A stretch of 64,000 nt of DNA from Methanomassiliicoccaceae archaeon (GCA_003560875.1 PWJQ01000057.1:1-64000); one strand, 5' to 3'; shown: positions 9,080 to 18,752, counted from the stretch's first letter. The notes: generated by a model from the sequence alone, not told the origin. Numbers and translations: made by a program.

Positions 9080-10211
9080 GGCGCGTGCACCTTTCCTTCA
9101 ACGCATCGAGCACCGCAGGGCGGCTGGTGTACTCCATCTCATCAGGACCGAGGATTGCGGGCATGAACGGTCCGTGACCGCGCATCATCATGCTGGCCTT
9201 GACAGAGTTCTGGCGGACCTCGTCCCAGACATCTCCGGCGAAGAAGTCGATGGGCGTGCGGTCCCCGGCGGGAGCGTCGTACGACTCCAGACCCTGGAAG
9301 CGACCGTTGTTGAGTTGGAAACCTATGCAGGCGATACGCGGCGGGCCGTCGAAGTAGGTGGGATCGGAATCCTCCACCGCACAGGGGTAGAAGGCGCCGT
9401 AGTGGGAGCCGCGCATCCATCCTGCCACCAGCATGGTGTTCATGTAGGGCTGGAGGTACTCGCCGACTGCCGGTAGTCCACTCTGACACCTGCATATGCA
9501 GACCGGGTCGTCCTTACCGACGTACTTACCGGCGGTGAGGTTCAGCTTGTCGGTGCTGACCACGGCGGCGGTCCCGGCACCGGCACGGCTCTCGACCCTC
9601 TTGATGGCGTAACGGGTTGTGTCACCGAGGAGGGTGAGCATGCTGTAAGTCTCCTCCGGGGAGGACATGGTCACCTTCTTGGAGTCCACCACGTCATGGA
9701 TCTCCATATCGAAACCCTTCGTTGCCCGGGGGTCGATCACCAGTCCGGTGGTCGTGAAGGGATCCAGGAATACACGGGACAAAGGAAGCGAGTAGGCCGA
9801 GGGCTCGGTCTTGTCGGCCATGAAGAACAGCATCGGTTCGGAGCCCCTCTCCTCGAATGTCATCTCGGCGGCACCGGGGCCGGCGCCCTTGATGTTACCG
9901 CTGAAGGCATCACAGAGGATGTCCTGACCGGCGGCGTAAAGCTTCATCTTCTTGGCGATTTCCGTAGCGGCCATGAAGGATTCCCATGCCAGCTCGTGAA
10001 CGTCGCAGTTGCCCTCTCCCTTATAGTGGGACATAAGCAGGTTGATATCATCTCCGACGCGGGTGACGTAGAAATCCTCGAGGCACCCGGTCTTCACCCC
10101 TTCTGCCAGGATTTCTTTGGCGGCTTCCATCATGGAGGGGTGCGGCCGGGAGTGTCCCACGACGGAACCCACATCGGCCTTTATCACTGAAACAGTAATT
10201 TTATCTGTCAT
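9072..10211 (-). CDS. fbp: Fructose-1,6-bisphosphate aldolase/phosphatase
   Basis: A 379-residue bifunctional FBPA/P, which condenses triose phosphates and then dephosphorylates FBP, making archaeal gluconeogenesis one-way. The N-terminus TVSVIKADVGSVVGHSRPHP is diagnostic, and the aspartate-rich metal sites and Lys-containing GKYVGKDDP region are present. It is the first gene of a two-gene unit with tpiA, placing DHAP production next to its consumer. A TATA-like TTTTATAATA lies near 10257-10268 on the minus strand. Confidence 0.95.
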   Translation of the reverse strand: MTDKITVSVIKADVGSVVGHSRPHPSMMEAAKEILAEGVKTGCLEDFYVTRVGDDINLLMSHYKGEGNCDVHELAWESFMAATEIAKKMKLYAAGQDILCDAFSGNIKGAGPGAAEMTFEERGSEPMLFFMADKTEPSAYSLPLSRVFLDPFTTTGLVIDPRATKGFDMEIHDVVDSKKVTMSSPEETYSMLTLLGDTTRYAIKRVESRAGAGTAAVVSTDKLNLTAGKYVGKDDPVCICRCQSGLPAVGEYLQPYMNTMLVAGWMRGSHYGAFYPCAVEDSDPTYFDGPPRIACIGFQLNNGRFQGLESYDAPAGDRTPIDFFAGDVWDEVRQNSVKASMMMRGHGPFMPAILGPDEMEYTSRPAVLDALKERCTRLD

Positions 10212-10314
10212 ATTAAATCCACTCAGCGTTATGAATTGGAATTGTCAATGCATGGATATTATAAAAGGTTTGATACATGGCCATTGGCCAGTATTGTAAA
10301 GCGGACAGAGTGGG

Positions 10315-10324
10315 TAATATATTT
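10315..10324 (+). promoter_or_regulatory. TATA-like box for the aldehyde dehydrogenase gene
   Basis: TAATATATTT sits about 25 nt before the ATG at 10344 and about 100 bp from the divergent fbp start, so a near-leaderless transcript is expected. Confidence 0.45.
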
Positions 10325-10343
10325 GTGATGATATTCCATAATC

Positions 10344-11759
10344 ATGAAGATGCTCATCGGAGGGGCATGGTCGGAGGGTTCCGGCGGAGATGTCATCAAG
10401 GTCACAAACCCCAGTGACCTGACCACGGTGGACACCGTGCCTTCCGGGGATGCCGACGACATATCGGCAGCGGTCGATGCCGCCCAGGACGCGTTCGTGG
10501 AATGGTCGGCCGTTCCGGCACGGGAAAGAGGGATGGTCCTCCGCCTGGTAGCGGAACGCGTCAGGGCCTCCGTGGATGAGCTCGCCACCCTTTTGACCAG
10601 GGAACAGGGCAAACCCTTTCTGGAGTCGAAGGGCGAGTTCTTGGGATTCGCCAACGTCCTCGATTATCACGCATCCGTATCGGGGACCTTACACGGTAAG
10701 ACCCTTGAGCTCCAGGGCATAGGGGACGGTTTGACCTTGCGGGAGCCGTTGGGCGTCTGCGGAGCGATAATACCGTGGAACATGCCCGTCCTCATAATGG
10801 CCTGGAAGGCCGCTCCCGCCCTGGTGACCGGGAATACCTTGGTGATTAAGCCCGCCAGCGACGCCCCGCTGTCCTGTCTCCGCCTAGCGTCCATACTTCA
10901 GGATTCGGGCGTTCCGGACGGTGCGATCAACATTGTCACCGGCGGAGGGATCGAGGCCGGGGAACCGTTGGCATTCCATCCCGGGGTGCGGAAACTCTCA
11001 TTCACCGGCGCATCATCCACCGGGAAGCGGGTGGCGAGCGTCGCGGCGCCGACGCTGAAAAGGATGACCCTCGAATTGGGAGGGAGCGACCCGGCCATCG
11101 TCTGCAGCGATGCGGACATCGAAAAGACCGCAGAGGGGATAATTGCCGCCCGTTTCTACAACTGCGGACAGGCCTGCACCTCCTTGAAGAGGTTGTATGT
11201 GATGGATGAGGTGGCCGACACTCTGGCGAAGAGGCTGGTCGACAAAGCCTCGTCATTGAAGATGGACGATGGCCTGCGGGAGGGAACGAGGCTCGGACCA
11301 TTGGTCAACGCCTCGCAACAGGAGGCGATGGGGAGGTTCATGAAGGACCTCGGCGATAGGGATCAAGGTACCGTCCTCTGCGGAGGCGAAGCCCCCGAGA
11401 GGATGGGTCACTTCTTCCCGGCGACGGTCGTGGATCATACCGATCCCGATTCCAGGATGATGCGCGAAGAGCTTTTCGGTCCGATCCTGCCCATCGTGAG
11501 GGTGGGCGACCTCGACGAGGCTTTGGAGATGGCCAACCGGAGCCCCTACGGATTGGGAGCGTCCATCTGGTCCCAGGACCTGAGGACGGTGCGCAGGTGC
11601 ATCAAGGAGTTCCGGACGGGGATGGTGTGGGTGAACACCCACCTGCGCGTGCCGGTGGAGGCTCCCTTCGGCGGTGTCGGCGACAGCGGCCTGGGCCGTG
11701 AGAACGGCACCGAGTCTTTGGATTCCTATCTGGAATGGAAGACCGTCATCCTGGGCTGA
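10344..11759 (+). CDS. NAD(P)-dependent aldehyde dehydrogenase
   Basis: A 471-residue ALDH-superfamily enzyme. The general-base Glu lies in LELGGSDP (near residue 245) and the nucleophilic Cys in YNCGQACTS (near 278); the Asn of PWNMP is also present. Overall it resembles the succinate-semialdehyde and lactaldehyde dehydrogenase branch, but substrate cannot be fixed from sequence. Adjacent gluconeogenic genes are divergent, so context does not help. A T-run (11765-11771) just after the stop may act as an archaeal terminator. Confidence 0.88.
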   Translation: MKMLIGGAWSEGSGGDVIKVTNPSDLTTVDTVPSGDADDISAAVDAAQDAFVEWSAVPARERGMVLRLVAERVRASVDELATLLTREQGKPFLESKGEFLGFANVLDYHASVSGTLHGKTLELQGIGDGLTLREPLGVCGAIIPWNMPVLIMAWKAAPALVTGNTLVIKPASDAPLSCLRLASILQDSGVPDGAINIVTGGGIEAGEPLAFHPGVRKLSFTGASSTGKRVASVAAPTLKRMTLELGGSDPAIVCSDADIEKTAEGIIAARFYNCGQACTSLKRLYVMDEVADTLAKRLVDKASSLKMDDGLREGTRLGPLVNASQQEAMGRFMKDLGDRDQGTVLCGGEAPERMGHFFPATVVDHTDPDSRMMREELFGPILPIVRVGDLDEALEMANRSPYGLGASIWSQDLRTVRRCIKEFRTGMVWVNTHLRVPVEAPFGGVGDSGLGRENGTESLDSYLEWKTVILG

Positions 11760-11802
11760 CCATCATTTTTTTATGTTGGTTGACTATAGTCGCGGCGGTA
11801 AC

Positions 11803-13110
11803 ATGGCCTTCCCAGTTAGAGACACCGCGACCATATGCATAGAGGACGGCGAAGTGACCGTCAAGGGTTGGATACAGGAGATAAGGAACCTCGGCGGGAT
11901 ATCCTTCATCGTCATACGCGACCGCTGCGGCACTTTGCAGGTCACCGCTCCCAAGAAGAAGGTGGACCCGGCTCTGTTCGAGGAGCTCACCACCCTACCC
12001 CGGGAAACGGTGGTCTCGGTGAGCGGGGAGGTCAAGGCGAGCAACCAGACCGACCTCGGTCTGGAGCTGATACCTTCGGCCTTGGAGGTACACTCCATCG
12101 CCGGAACCCCTTTGCCTTTGGGAGTCGTCGACAAGGTAAACGTGGAGTTCGACACCCGCCTCAACAGCCGTTTCATGGACCTGCGTAAACCGGAGGTCAG
12201 GGCGGTGTTCGCATTGAAATCAATGTTGTGCGAACTCATCGCCGAGGCCATGAGGATGTATGGCTTCAGTGAGGTCCATACCCCCAAGATGGTCGCATCC
12301 GGTGCCGAGGGCGGTGCCACTCTCTTCCCGGTGGAATACTTCGGCAAAAAGGCCTACTTGGCACAGAGCCCGCAGCTGTACAAGCAGATGCTCATGTCCA
12401 CCGGCATGGACCGCGTGTGGGAGATGGCCCCTGCGTTCCGGGCCGAGCACTCCAACACCGTCAGGCATGTTTCCGAGTTCATATCATTCGACGGCGAGAT
12501 GGCTTGGATAGACGACCAGAAGGATGTCATGGAGGTCATGGAGGCCGTCATGCAGCACACCATAGCCGGCATGATGGAACGTGGACGCCCCTTACTTGAG
12601 ATCCTGCAGAAGGAGATAACCCTTCCCAAGACACCGTATCCGGTGCTGACTTATTCGGACTGCATTGGAAGACTGCAGAAGGAGGGTATGGAGATATCCG
12701 AAGGCGACGACCTCGGTACCGAGGGTGAGAGGGTCATCGGCGAGATGATGGCCGCCGAAGGATATGACATGTACTGGATCATCGAGTACCCCACTGTGGA
12801 GAAGCCGTTCTACATCATGGAGAAGGACGGTACGCCCTACTCGCACTCCTTCGACCTCGACTACCGCGGACAGGAGATCTCATCCGGAGGCCAGAGGGAG
12901 CACCGCTATGACGTGCTCGTCTCCCGACTGGAGGAGAAGGGCCTGGACCCCGATTCATTCTCGTCCTATCTGGACGCGTTCCGCTACGGTATGCCTCCGC
13001 ACGGAGGATGGGGTATCGGAGTGGAGAGGCTCCTGGTGAAGATGCTGGGCCTAGGCAACATCCGGGAGGCCATACTGTTCCCGCGTGACATGCATCGTCT
13101 GTCACCCTGA
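11803..13110 (+). CDS. aspS: Aspartyl-tRNA synthetase, archaeal type
   Basis: A 435-residue class II synthetase with an N-terminal OB-fold (residues about 15-105) and a catalytic core carrying motif 2 (FRAEHSNTVRH) and motif 3 (GIGVERL). The size and lack of the bacterial GAD insert fit archaeal AspRS, which in organisms lacking AsnRS can also charge tRNA-Asn. I cannot decide discrimination from sequence alone. The start at 11803 (MAFPVRD) is preferred over in-frame starts inside the ALDH gene. Confidence 0.93.
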   Translation: MAFPVRDTATICIEDGEVTVKGWIQEIRNLGGISFIVIRDRCGTLQVTAPKKKVDPALFEELTTLPRETVVSVSGEVKASNQTDLGLELIPSALEVHSIAGTPLPLGVVDKVNVEFDTRLNSRFMDLRKPEVRAVFALKSMLCELIAEAMRMYGFSEVHTPKMVASGAEGGATLFPVEYFGKKAYLAQSPQLYKQMLMSTGMDRVWEMAPAFRAEHSNTVRHVSEFISFDGEMAWIDDQKDVMEVMEAVMQHTIAGMMERGRPLLEILQKEITLPKTPYPVLTYSDCIGRLQKEGMEISEGDDLGTEGERVIGEMMAAEGYDMYWIIEYPTVEKPFYIMEKDGTPYSHSFDLDYRGQEISSGGQREHRYDVLVSRLEEKGLDPDSFSSYLDAFRYGMPPHGGWGIGVERLLVKMLGLGNIREAILFPRDMHRLSP

Positions 13111-13166
13111 ACACTTTCAGCTCACCCAGGGTCAAGGATATTTAATCGCTACTACGTTCCAGTGGC

Positions 13167-13691
13167 ATGGGAGATAACTACGAGCGTGAGCTCAAGAGCA
13201 TCCTCGGCGCTGACGAAAAGGCGTTGCTCAGGATGCTGAAGAGCTGCTCGTCGGAGGAGCGGGACGGTTATTCATCGATCAGTAAGAACCCTTTCATGGT
13301 CGTTCGCGCGGCCGGTTCTCTAGGCTCGGACCTGGTGGCCATGCGTTGGGACATATCATTCCCCATCGAGGTCAAATCCTCCATCCATGACGTCCTCCGC
13401 TTCAGTCAGGGCCCGCAGCTCATGGAGCAGGCCGACCGGATGTCCGAGGCCTGCGCCAAGGCGGGTCTGATACCGGTGTACGCCTTTCGACTCAAGGGTT
13501 TCCGCGGAGACCCCTGGCGTCTGTTCTCACTACCGCTTGACAACGGCCTCAAGGGTCGGCACGCACTGATCTCCCGCCACATACCGGAAATGGAGAAAAA
13601 CGGGAACGGCAATTACATAATGCGTTGGAAGGACGGGATGAAACTATCGTCCTTCATATCCTACCTGGAGTTCCTGCGGACGGAGGAGTGA
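13167..13691 (+). CDS. hjc: Hjc-like Holliday junction resolvase
   Basis: A 174-residue PD-(D/E)xK nuclease. Core elements are YERELKSIL (catalytic Glu), FMVVRAAGSLGSDLVAMR (Asp) and PIEVKSS (Glu-x-Lys), in the order found in archaeal Hjc. Hjc cleaves four-way junctions during recombination. The protein is longer than typical Hjc (about 130) because of extra sequence between the start and the RAAGS core and a C-terminal tail. It follows aspS by 56 nt on the same strand. Confidence 0.8.
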   Translation: MGDNYERELKSILGADEKALLRMLKSCSSEERDGYSSISKNPFMVVRAAGSLGSDLVAMRWDISFPIEVKSSIHDVLRFSQGPQLMEQADRMSEACAKAGLIPVYAFRLKGFRGDPWRLFSLPLDNGLKGRHALISRHIPEMEKNGNGNYIMRWKDGMKLSSFISYLEFLRTEE

Positions 13692-13826
13692 GGGGCCGTC
13701 AGCACTCATAGGGCTCATCATCTGTCAGCCGAGTTTCTCCTCATCCGGCCTCCTCAGCTCTCCAGAGGATGCGGTTGATTAAAGCTTTACCCTCTACTTT
13801 AAGAGTCGACGACCTATTCACAAACG

Positions 13827-14447
13827 ATGATAGAAGCCGCCTTCCTGTTCCTGGTGATGGTCGTTCTGATATCACTCAGCGGAGTTCTGATGCCGGGGCC
13901 TAATATGGCAGTGGTCATCGGCAGGGGCGTTGGGGACCGTTTCGCAGGGGCGAGGGTGTCAGTAGGACATGCGATGGTGGAGGTGCCTCTCATCGTCGCC
14001 TTGTTCCTCGGTTTTGACTCCCTCCGCAACACCGACGTGATAACCGTCATCGCGATATTGGGCGGGTCGTTGCTGATCATCACCGGACTACAGGCCCTGC
14101 GCGACCGCCATCAGGTATTACGGGTGGCCGCCTCCCGAGGCGGTTCGACCGTTGCCCTCGGAGTAATCACCAGCGTGTCCAACCCTTATTGGTGGCTGTG
14201 GTGGGCGACGATCGGTGCGGCACTGATCGCCTCCGGCACCGCGTTCGGGACGTGGATGCTCCCCGCCTTCATCATAGCCCACTTGGGAGTCGATCTGGTA
14301 TGCTTACAGGGAATATCGATGACCATGTCGGCCACCGCTGACCGGTTGGATCCCGGATGGTTGAAGTGGGCGGCCATGGTGTCCGGCAGCATAATGCTGT
14401 TCTTCGGCGCCTACTTCCTCAGCGACGGTCTGCTATCGCTCATCTGA
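13827..14447 (+). CDS. LysE/RhtB family exporter
   Basis: A 206-residue integral membrane protein with about six hydrophobic segments. The N-terminal LMPGPNMAVVIGRG motif and the central ITSVSNPYWWLWW segment are characteristic of LysE/RhtB amino-acid exporters. The exported compound is unknown. The 3' end overlaps nadA by 8 bp (convergent). Confidence 0.85.
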   Translation: MIEAAFLFLVMVVLISLSGVLMPGPNMAVVIGRGVGDRFAGARVSVGHAMVEVPLIVALFLGFDSLRNTDVITVIAILGGSLLIITGLQALRDRHQVLRVAASRGGSTVALGVITSVSNPYWWLWWATIGAALIASGTAFGTWMLPAFIIAHLGVDLVCLQGISMTMSATADRLDPGWLKWAAMVSGSIMLFFGAYFLSDGLLSLI

Positions 14448-15336
14448 GCGATATCATCCTCTCCAAGGGACGGCGGGCGGCCTCGATGACCTCATCATCC
14501 AGCAGCAGCTCGGGGCCCTCGTTCTCGAGTGCCTTCAGCACCGACCTCGTGTCGGTCATCTTCATCGGCGGGCAGACGGCGACGTCGGGGACATGGAACT
14601 TCTTCAGTGGACTGTCCCGGCGCAGACGGTATAACAGCCCGCGCTCGGTGAGTACGATGAACTCCTTAGCCTTGGAATCAGCGGCATAATCCAGCATCTG
14701 GGAGGTGGAACCGACCATATCGGCCATCTCCAGGACCTCAGGACGGCACTCCGGATGGGCCATGACGACCGCGGAAGGGAATTCCGCCCTCATATCCTCG
14801 ACCATCTGCAGAGTGAAAGCCTGATGGGTGGGGCAGAAGCCCTCCCAGAGACGAATCGTTACGCCGGTCTTTCCAGCCACGTAAGCCCCGAGGTTCTGAT
14901 CGGGCACGAATATGACCTCCTCACCCTTCAAGGACTCTATCACCTTGACAGCGTTCGCGGAAGTGCAGCAGATGTCCATCTTGGCCTTGGCGGCGGCGCT
15001 GGTGTTCACGTAACCGACCACCTTGGCGCTCGGTGTCGCCTTCTTGGCCTCCTCCAACTGCGATGGACTGCACATGTTGGCCATCGGGCACACTGCATCC
15101 GCCTCGGGCATTATGACCTTCTTTTCAGGGTTGAGGATCTTGGCGCTCTCCGCCATGAACGTGACACCGCAGAAGATTATGATGGGCTCGGTGACCTCTG
15201 AGGCCTTTATGGCCAGGCCCAATGAGTCTCCGACGAAATCCGCAATCTCCTGCACCTCGTCGAGGCAATAATTGTGGGCTAGTACCACAGCTCCCTTCTC
15301 CTCCTTGAGCTGTTGAATGCGGTCTCTGACGTTCAT
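14440..15336 (-). CDS. nadA: Quinolinate synthase
   Basis: A 298-residue NadA, which condenses iminoaspartate with DHAP to quinolinate for NAD synthesis. Three cysteines expected to hold the [4Fe-4S] cluster occur in ADAVCPMANMC, DICCTSANAV and DVAVCPP regions, and the HNYCLDEVQ and VGDSLGL motifs are present. Archaeal NadA proteins are about 300 residues, as here. The partner genes nadB or aspartate dehydrogenase and nadC are not in the window. Confidence 0.93.
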   Translation of the reverse strand: MNVRDRIQQLKEEKGAVVLAHNYCLDEVQEIADFVGDSLGLAIKASEVTEPIIIFCGVTFMAESAKILNPEKKVIMPEADAVCPMANMCSPSQLEEAKKATPSAKVVGYVNTSAAAKAKMDICCTSANAVKVIESLKGEEVIFVPDQNLGAYVAGKTGVTIRLWEGFCPTHQAFTLQMVEDMRAEFPSAVVMAHPECRPEVLEMADMVGSTSQMLDYAADSKAKEFIVLTERGLLYRLRRDSPLKKFHVPDVAVCPPMKMTDTRSVLKALENEGPELLLDDEVIEAARRPLERMISLR

Positions 15337-15470
15337 CAGACTCCTCAGAGGATGAATCGTTTAAAAAAGTTTTGAGATTGTCGCCACCGATGTGTTGACC
15401 ACTGGCTCACAAAAAACGGATAGTTGACGACCTCCAGATGATTTATTTCTTCTAGATGGGGCTGTCAACT

Positions 15471-15478
15471 ATTATATA
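15471..15478 (+). promoter_or_regulatory. TATA box of the GLUG surface-protein gene
   Basis: ATTATATA lies 33-40 nt before the ATG at 15511. The predicted start site near 15500 excludes the upstream TTG at 15481 as start codon and leaves GGTG (near 15502) as ribosome-binding site. Confidence 0.6.
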
Positions 15479-15510
15479 GTTTGAGATTTGTGAATTACTT
15501 AGGTGTTCCT

Positions 15511-16497
15511 ATGATACTCAATAGAAAATTACTGACGAAGGTGTCGATCTTGGCCATAGCGGCCCTGATGATCAGTGCCTTCGTGGTCACGGTACCGATG
15601 AGTTCCGAGGCCAGCTACAACGACGGAGGTTCGGGGACGGAAGTGGATCCGTACATCATAAAAACGATTGAAGAACTGCAGGCAATGAACGACGACCTGT
15701 CAGCGTATTATGAGTTGGGCGGCTTCATCCTTGCTGAAGGTGAGGCGTTCACACCGATCGGTAACGAGACCCATCCGTTCACAGGTTCGTTCGATGGCAG
15801 TGGCTATCTGATATTGAATGTATCCATCAGCTCCACTGAGGATTATGTCGGCCTCTTCGGCCATGTGGGAGCGGACGCGGTCATCAAGGAAGTGGGTCTG
15901 GAGATGATCAATGTCACTGCTGAGGACAATGCTAAGGTCGGTGGTCTCGTCGGCCATAACTCCGGTACCATATCGGAGTCCTTCGTGACCGGCTTGGTCG
16001 GCGGTAACGAATCCGTGGGCGGTCTCGTGGGTTGGAATGAGGGCGTAATCATCAACTGCTTCTCACTGGCCGTTGTCGGCGGATATGATACCGTCGGAGG
16101 TCTCGTGGGTTGGAACGGTGGTGAGGTGAACAGGACCTATGCCGCTGGAGAAGTCATAAACTACAGCAACGGTGGCGGCTTGATCGGCATGGATGTCGGG
16201 GGCGACGTCGTAGCATCCTATTACGACAACGAGACCACGAATCTCACCGTCTCTGACGGCGGATACGGAAGGAACACCACCGAGATGATGAACGAAACAA
16301 CCTTCGTGGATTGGGACTTCGAGGACGTATGGAGGATCAATGAGGGAGAATCCTATCCCCGTCTTAAGGCTCTGCTGACCCTCGGCGACATCGAGGACGT
16401 TATTAAGGGCATCCTGGATGATGTCTGTAACTCGGCCGGTGTGATACTCTTCATAGGCGGTGTGGCTATAGTCAGCTCCCGCAGGAAGAAGGCCTGA
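15511..16497 (+). CDS. Secreted GLUG-motif surface protein
   Basis: A 328-residue protein with a signal peptide (residues about 1-35, cleaved after SSEA) and a C-terminal hydrophobic helix followed by SSRRKKA. Between them are at least four repeats of the GGLVG(H/W)N type (KVGGLVGHN, SVGGLVGWN, TVGGLVGWN, and a degenerate GGGLIG), the GLUG motif seen in surface adhesins and peptidases of the right-handed beta-helix kind. A catalytic domain is not seen. Several N-x-S/T sites could be glycosylated. Followed by a strong terminator. Confidence 0.85.
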   Translation: MILNRKLLTKVSILAIAALMISAFVVTVPMSSEASYNDGGSGTEVDPYIIKTIEELQAMNDDLSAYYELGGFILAEGEAFTPIGNETHPFTGSFDGSGYLILNVSISSTEDYVGLFGHVGADAVIKEVGLEMINVTAEDNAKVGGLVGHNSGTISESFVTGLVGGNESVGGLVGWNEGVIINCFSLAVVGGYDTVGGLVGWNGGEVNRTYAAGEVINYSNGGGLIGMDVGGDVVASYYDNETTNLTVSDGGYGRNTTEMMNETTFVDWDFEDVWRINEGESYPRLKALLTLGDIEDVIKGILDDVCNSAGVILFIGGVAIVSSRRKKA

Positions 16498-16506
16498 AAC
16501 CACAAC

Positions 16507-16541
16507 ACCCGTCCTTGCGGACGGGTTGACTCATTTTTTTT
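16507..16541 (+). terminator. Hairpin plus T-run terminator
   Basis: A perfect 8-bp stem (ACCCGTCC and GGACGGGT, loop TTGC, 16507-16526) is followed by eight T residues at 16534-16541, right after the GLUG gene stop. Confidence 0.8.
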
Positions 16542-16599
16542 CCATCACTCCTGCCTATAGACAAATCGTTTTTCTATTAACAGGTGATATCCAGGAGCG

Positions 16600-16986
16600 A
16601 TGAGCGAAAAAGAGGGGAGGGCGGATTCATACTTTCGATGCACCGAAAGCGAAAGGGCCGCCTTCGAGGCTGGGATCAAGTTAGCCACCGTGTACCATCA
16701 ATTCGTAGGCACCCCGTTCAACATGAGTAGCGTTGACAACTTGGAGAGGGCCATAGAGTCTGCGGTCGGTGTTCAGCCCTATGTGGAGAGCGTGAAGGTC
16801 GGTATAGACCGTGATTCTATCCCGGTAGGCGACGATGTTTTCGCATACTCATCGTTGACCGGGGAGATGCTGACGATCGAATTGAGAATGAGGTTCAAGG
16901 GCACCAGGCTTACTGCGGGGATGAGATACATTCCCGAACTGGATTATCCTCTCATGTTCATCAAGGATGTTGAATCGGGTGAATGA
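16600..16986 (+). CDS. mptD: Probable archaeal dihydroneopterin aldolase
   Basis: A 128-residue protein resembling the archaeal DHNA family (formerly DUF372), which has no similarity to bacterial FolB. Family-like features are the helix ESERAAFEAGIKLATVYHQF followed by VGTPFN, and the conserved acidic pieces LERAIESAVG and IPELDYPLMFI. In methanogens MptD cleaves dihydroneopterin to 6-hydroxymethyl-dihydropterin, a precursor of tetrahydromethanopterin. Recognition is from memory of the family; a pterin role is therefore likely but not certain. It stands alone between the terminator and the THEP1 gene. Confidence 0.72.
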   Translation: MSEKEGRADSYFRCTESERAAFEAGIKLATVYHQFVGTPFNMSSVDNLERAIESAVGVQPYVESVKVGIDRDSIPVGDDVFAYSSLTGEMLTIELRMRFKGTRLTAGMRYIPELDYPLMFIKDVESGE

Positions 16987-17077
16987 CCGGTTCGAAGTTC
17001 TAATCCATGATTTTATTAATCAATAACTATATTCGGTATAACACGATATTGAATGTTTTCTATGTACGGTGGAGATG

Positions 17078-17623
17078 ATGGTCGCTAACAACAAGATTGG
17101 TATAACTGGGCTTCCGGGAGCGGGCAAGACCCATGCATTGATGAGGGTCATGGAGATGCTTGCGGAGGAGGAGTTGACTATCGGCGGCATGATCACTGAG
17201 CCAATCGTCGACGGTCGGAGGCGAATCGGTTTCACGGTGAAGGATTGGCTGACCTCCGAGACCAGTATCTTCGCCCACGTTGATATCGAGAGCAAGATAA
17301 TGGTCGGAAAATTGGGCATTGACCTCAAACGATTGGAGGATGTGGGGGTGAAAGCCATATTGCGCGCCTGTGATGAGACGGATGTCATAGTCATCGACGA
17401 GGTGGGCAAGATGGAGGTTGAGAGCCAGGCATTCATAGATGCCGTAAAAAAGGCCCTCGATACCGAGAAACCCATGCTGCTGACTCTGCACAAAAAATCT
17501 CGTAACCCTCTTCTCCAGGACATCAGGAGACGCGATGATGTACGTATCCTCGAGGTCACACCGACCAACAGGAACCTTCTTCCCTACAAGATAATCAGAC
17601 TCATGAACGGAGAAATCATGTGA
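17078..17623 (+). CDS. THEP1-type nucleoside-triphosphatase
   Basis: A P-loop NTPase of about 181 residues. Walker A is GLPGAGKT near the N-terminus and Walker B is VIVIDEVGKMEV, the pattern of the THEP1 family, which hydrolyses ATP, GTP and other NTPs in vitro. Biological role unknown. Start: a GGTGGAG ribosome-binding site at 17068-17074 favours ATG 17078 over GTG 17069 or ATG 17075. Its ATG-TGA end overlaps the GTG start of trm1, so the two are coupled. Confidence 0.85.
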   Translation: MVANNKIGITGLPGAGKTHALMRVMEMLAEEELTIGGMITEPIVDGRRRIGFTVKDWLTSETSIFAHVDIESKIMVGKLGIDLKRLEDVGVKAILRACDETDVIVIDEVGKMEVESQAFIDAVKKALDTEKPMLLTLHKKSRNPLLQDIRRRDDVRILEVTPTNRNLLPYKIIRLMNGEIM

Positions 17624-18723
17624 CGTCCCATGTCGTCATAAAGGAAGGTCCGACTCATCTCGCAGTGCCGTCATTGCATTCAAGCGGCGGCCCCGGCACC
17701 AAAGGCCTCGATGTCTTTTACAACCGTCAGATGGCCTTCAACCGTGACGTCTCCATAATGTTCCTGCGTGCCCTGGGGTCAGGACTGAAGGTCGCTGACT
17801 GCATGGCCGCCACCGGCTCGAGGTCAGCGAGGATGGCCAACGAGGTTCCCGACATAGAGGTGGTCGCCAACGACATCGACCCTCGGTCGGGGGATTTCAT
17901 ACGGAAGAACATCGAACTCAACGGCCTGGACAACCTGAGGGTTAACAACCAGGACCTGGCATGTCTGCTCTCCGAGGAACGTTTCGATTACGTCGACATC
18001 GACCCTTTCGGATCGCCCATCCCCTACCTCCACTCCGCCATCAAGGGCGTGAGCCGCAACGGCATACTGGCCCTGACGGCCACTGACACCGCCCCCCTGG
18101 CCGGAGCGAGACGCGACAAGTGCGAGCGGAGATATCTGGCCCGCCCTTTGAAGTGGCCCTGCCACCATGAGTCGGGACTACGGATACTATTGGGGACGGT
18201 GGCCAGGGACCTGGCCCGTTTCGACAAGGGCATGGAGCCATTGCTGTCATTCTATTGCGACCACTACTTCCGTGTCTATGTGAGAGTAACTAAGGGCGCT
18301 GAGAGGGCGGACCGTACCCTGGCCCAGGTGGGTCATATGGCATACGACCGTCAAAGCCTGGTCAGGAGTGTGTCCCCCGATGCGCAGGGTCATCCCTACG
18401 GACCTTTGTGGTTAGGGCCCCTGCACGACCGTGGGCTGCTGGCGGATATGGAAGTCGGTCCGTCCCTGCAGGAGGCGGGAAGATGCTCCAAAATGCTCGC
18501 CCTGTGGAGGGAGGAGCTCGACACCCCCCTCTGTTATGAGGTGGCGGAAATCTCCTCGTACCTCAAGGTCTCACCGCCACGGATGGAGAAGCTACTGCAT
18601 TCCCTCTCCCGGAGAGGCCCCGCGAGCCGCAGTCACGTCTCCCCGACATGTTTCCGCACCGATCTTCCCTTGGAAGAGGTGTTGGATTCCTATCTTGAAG
18701 CCGCTCAAATTGACAACCTTTAA
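17620..18723 (+). CDS. trm1: tRNA (guanine26-N2)-dimethyltransferase
   Basis: A 367-residue Trm1. The N-terminus KEGPTHLAVP and VFYNRQMAFNRD is the family hallmark; SAM-binding pieces are DCMAATGSRSARMANE and the catalytic YVDIDPFGSPIPY motif. It dimethylates G26 at the tRNA elbow. The start is GTG at 17620, overlapping the previous gene by 4 nt. Stop is TAA. Confidence 0.93.
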   Translation: MTSHVVIKEGPTHLAVPSLHSSGGPGTKGLDVFYNRQMAFNRDVSIMFLRALGSGLKVADCMAATGSRSARMANEVPDIEVVANDIDPRSGDFIRKNIELNGLDNLRVNNQDLACLLSEERFDYVDIDPFGSPIPYLHSAIKGVSRNGILALTATDTAPLAGARRDKCERRYLARPLKWPCHHESGLRILLGTVARDLARFDKGMEPLLSFYCDHYFRVYVRVTKGAERADRTLAQVGHMAYDRQSLVRSVSPDAQGHPYGPLWLGPLHDRGLLADMEVGPSLQEAGRCSKMLALWREELDTPLCYEVAEISSYLKVSPPRMEKLLHSLSRRGPASRSHVSPTCFRTDLPLEEVLDSYLEAAQIDNL

Positions 18724-18752
18724 TACCGTTGAATCAATCCCAAGTACCGAGC

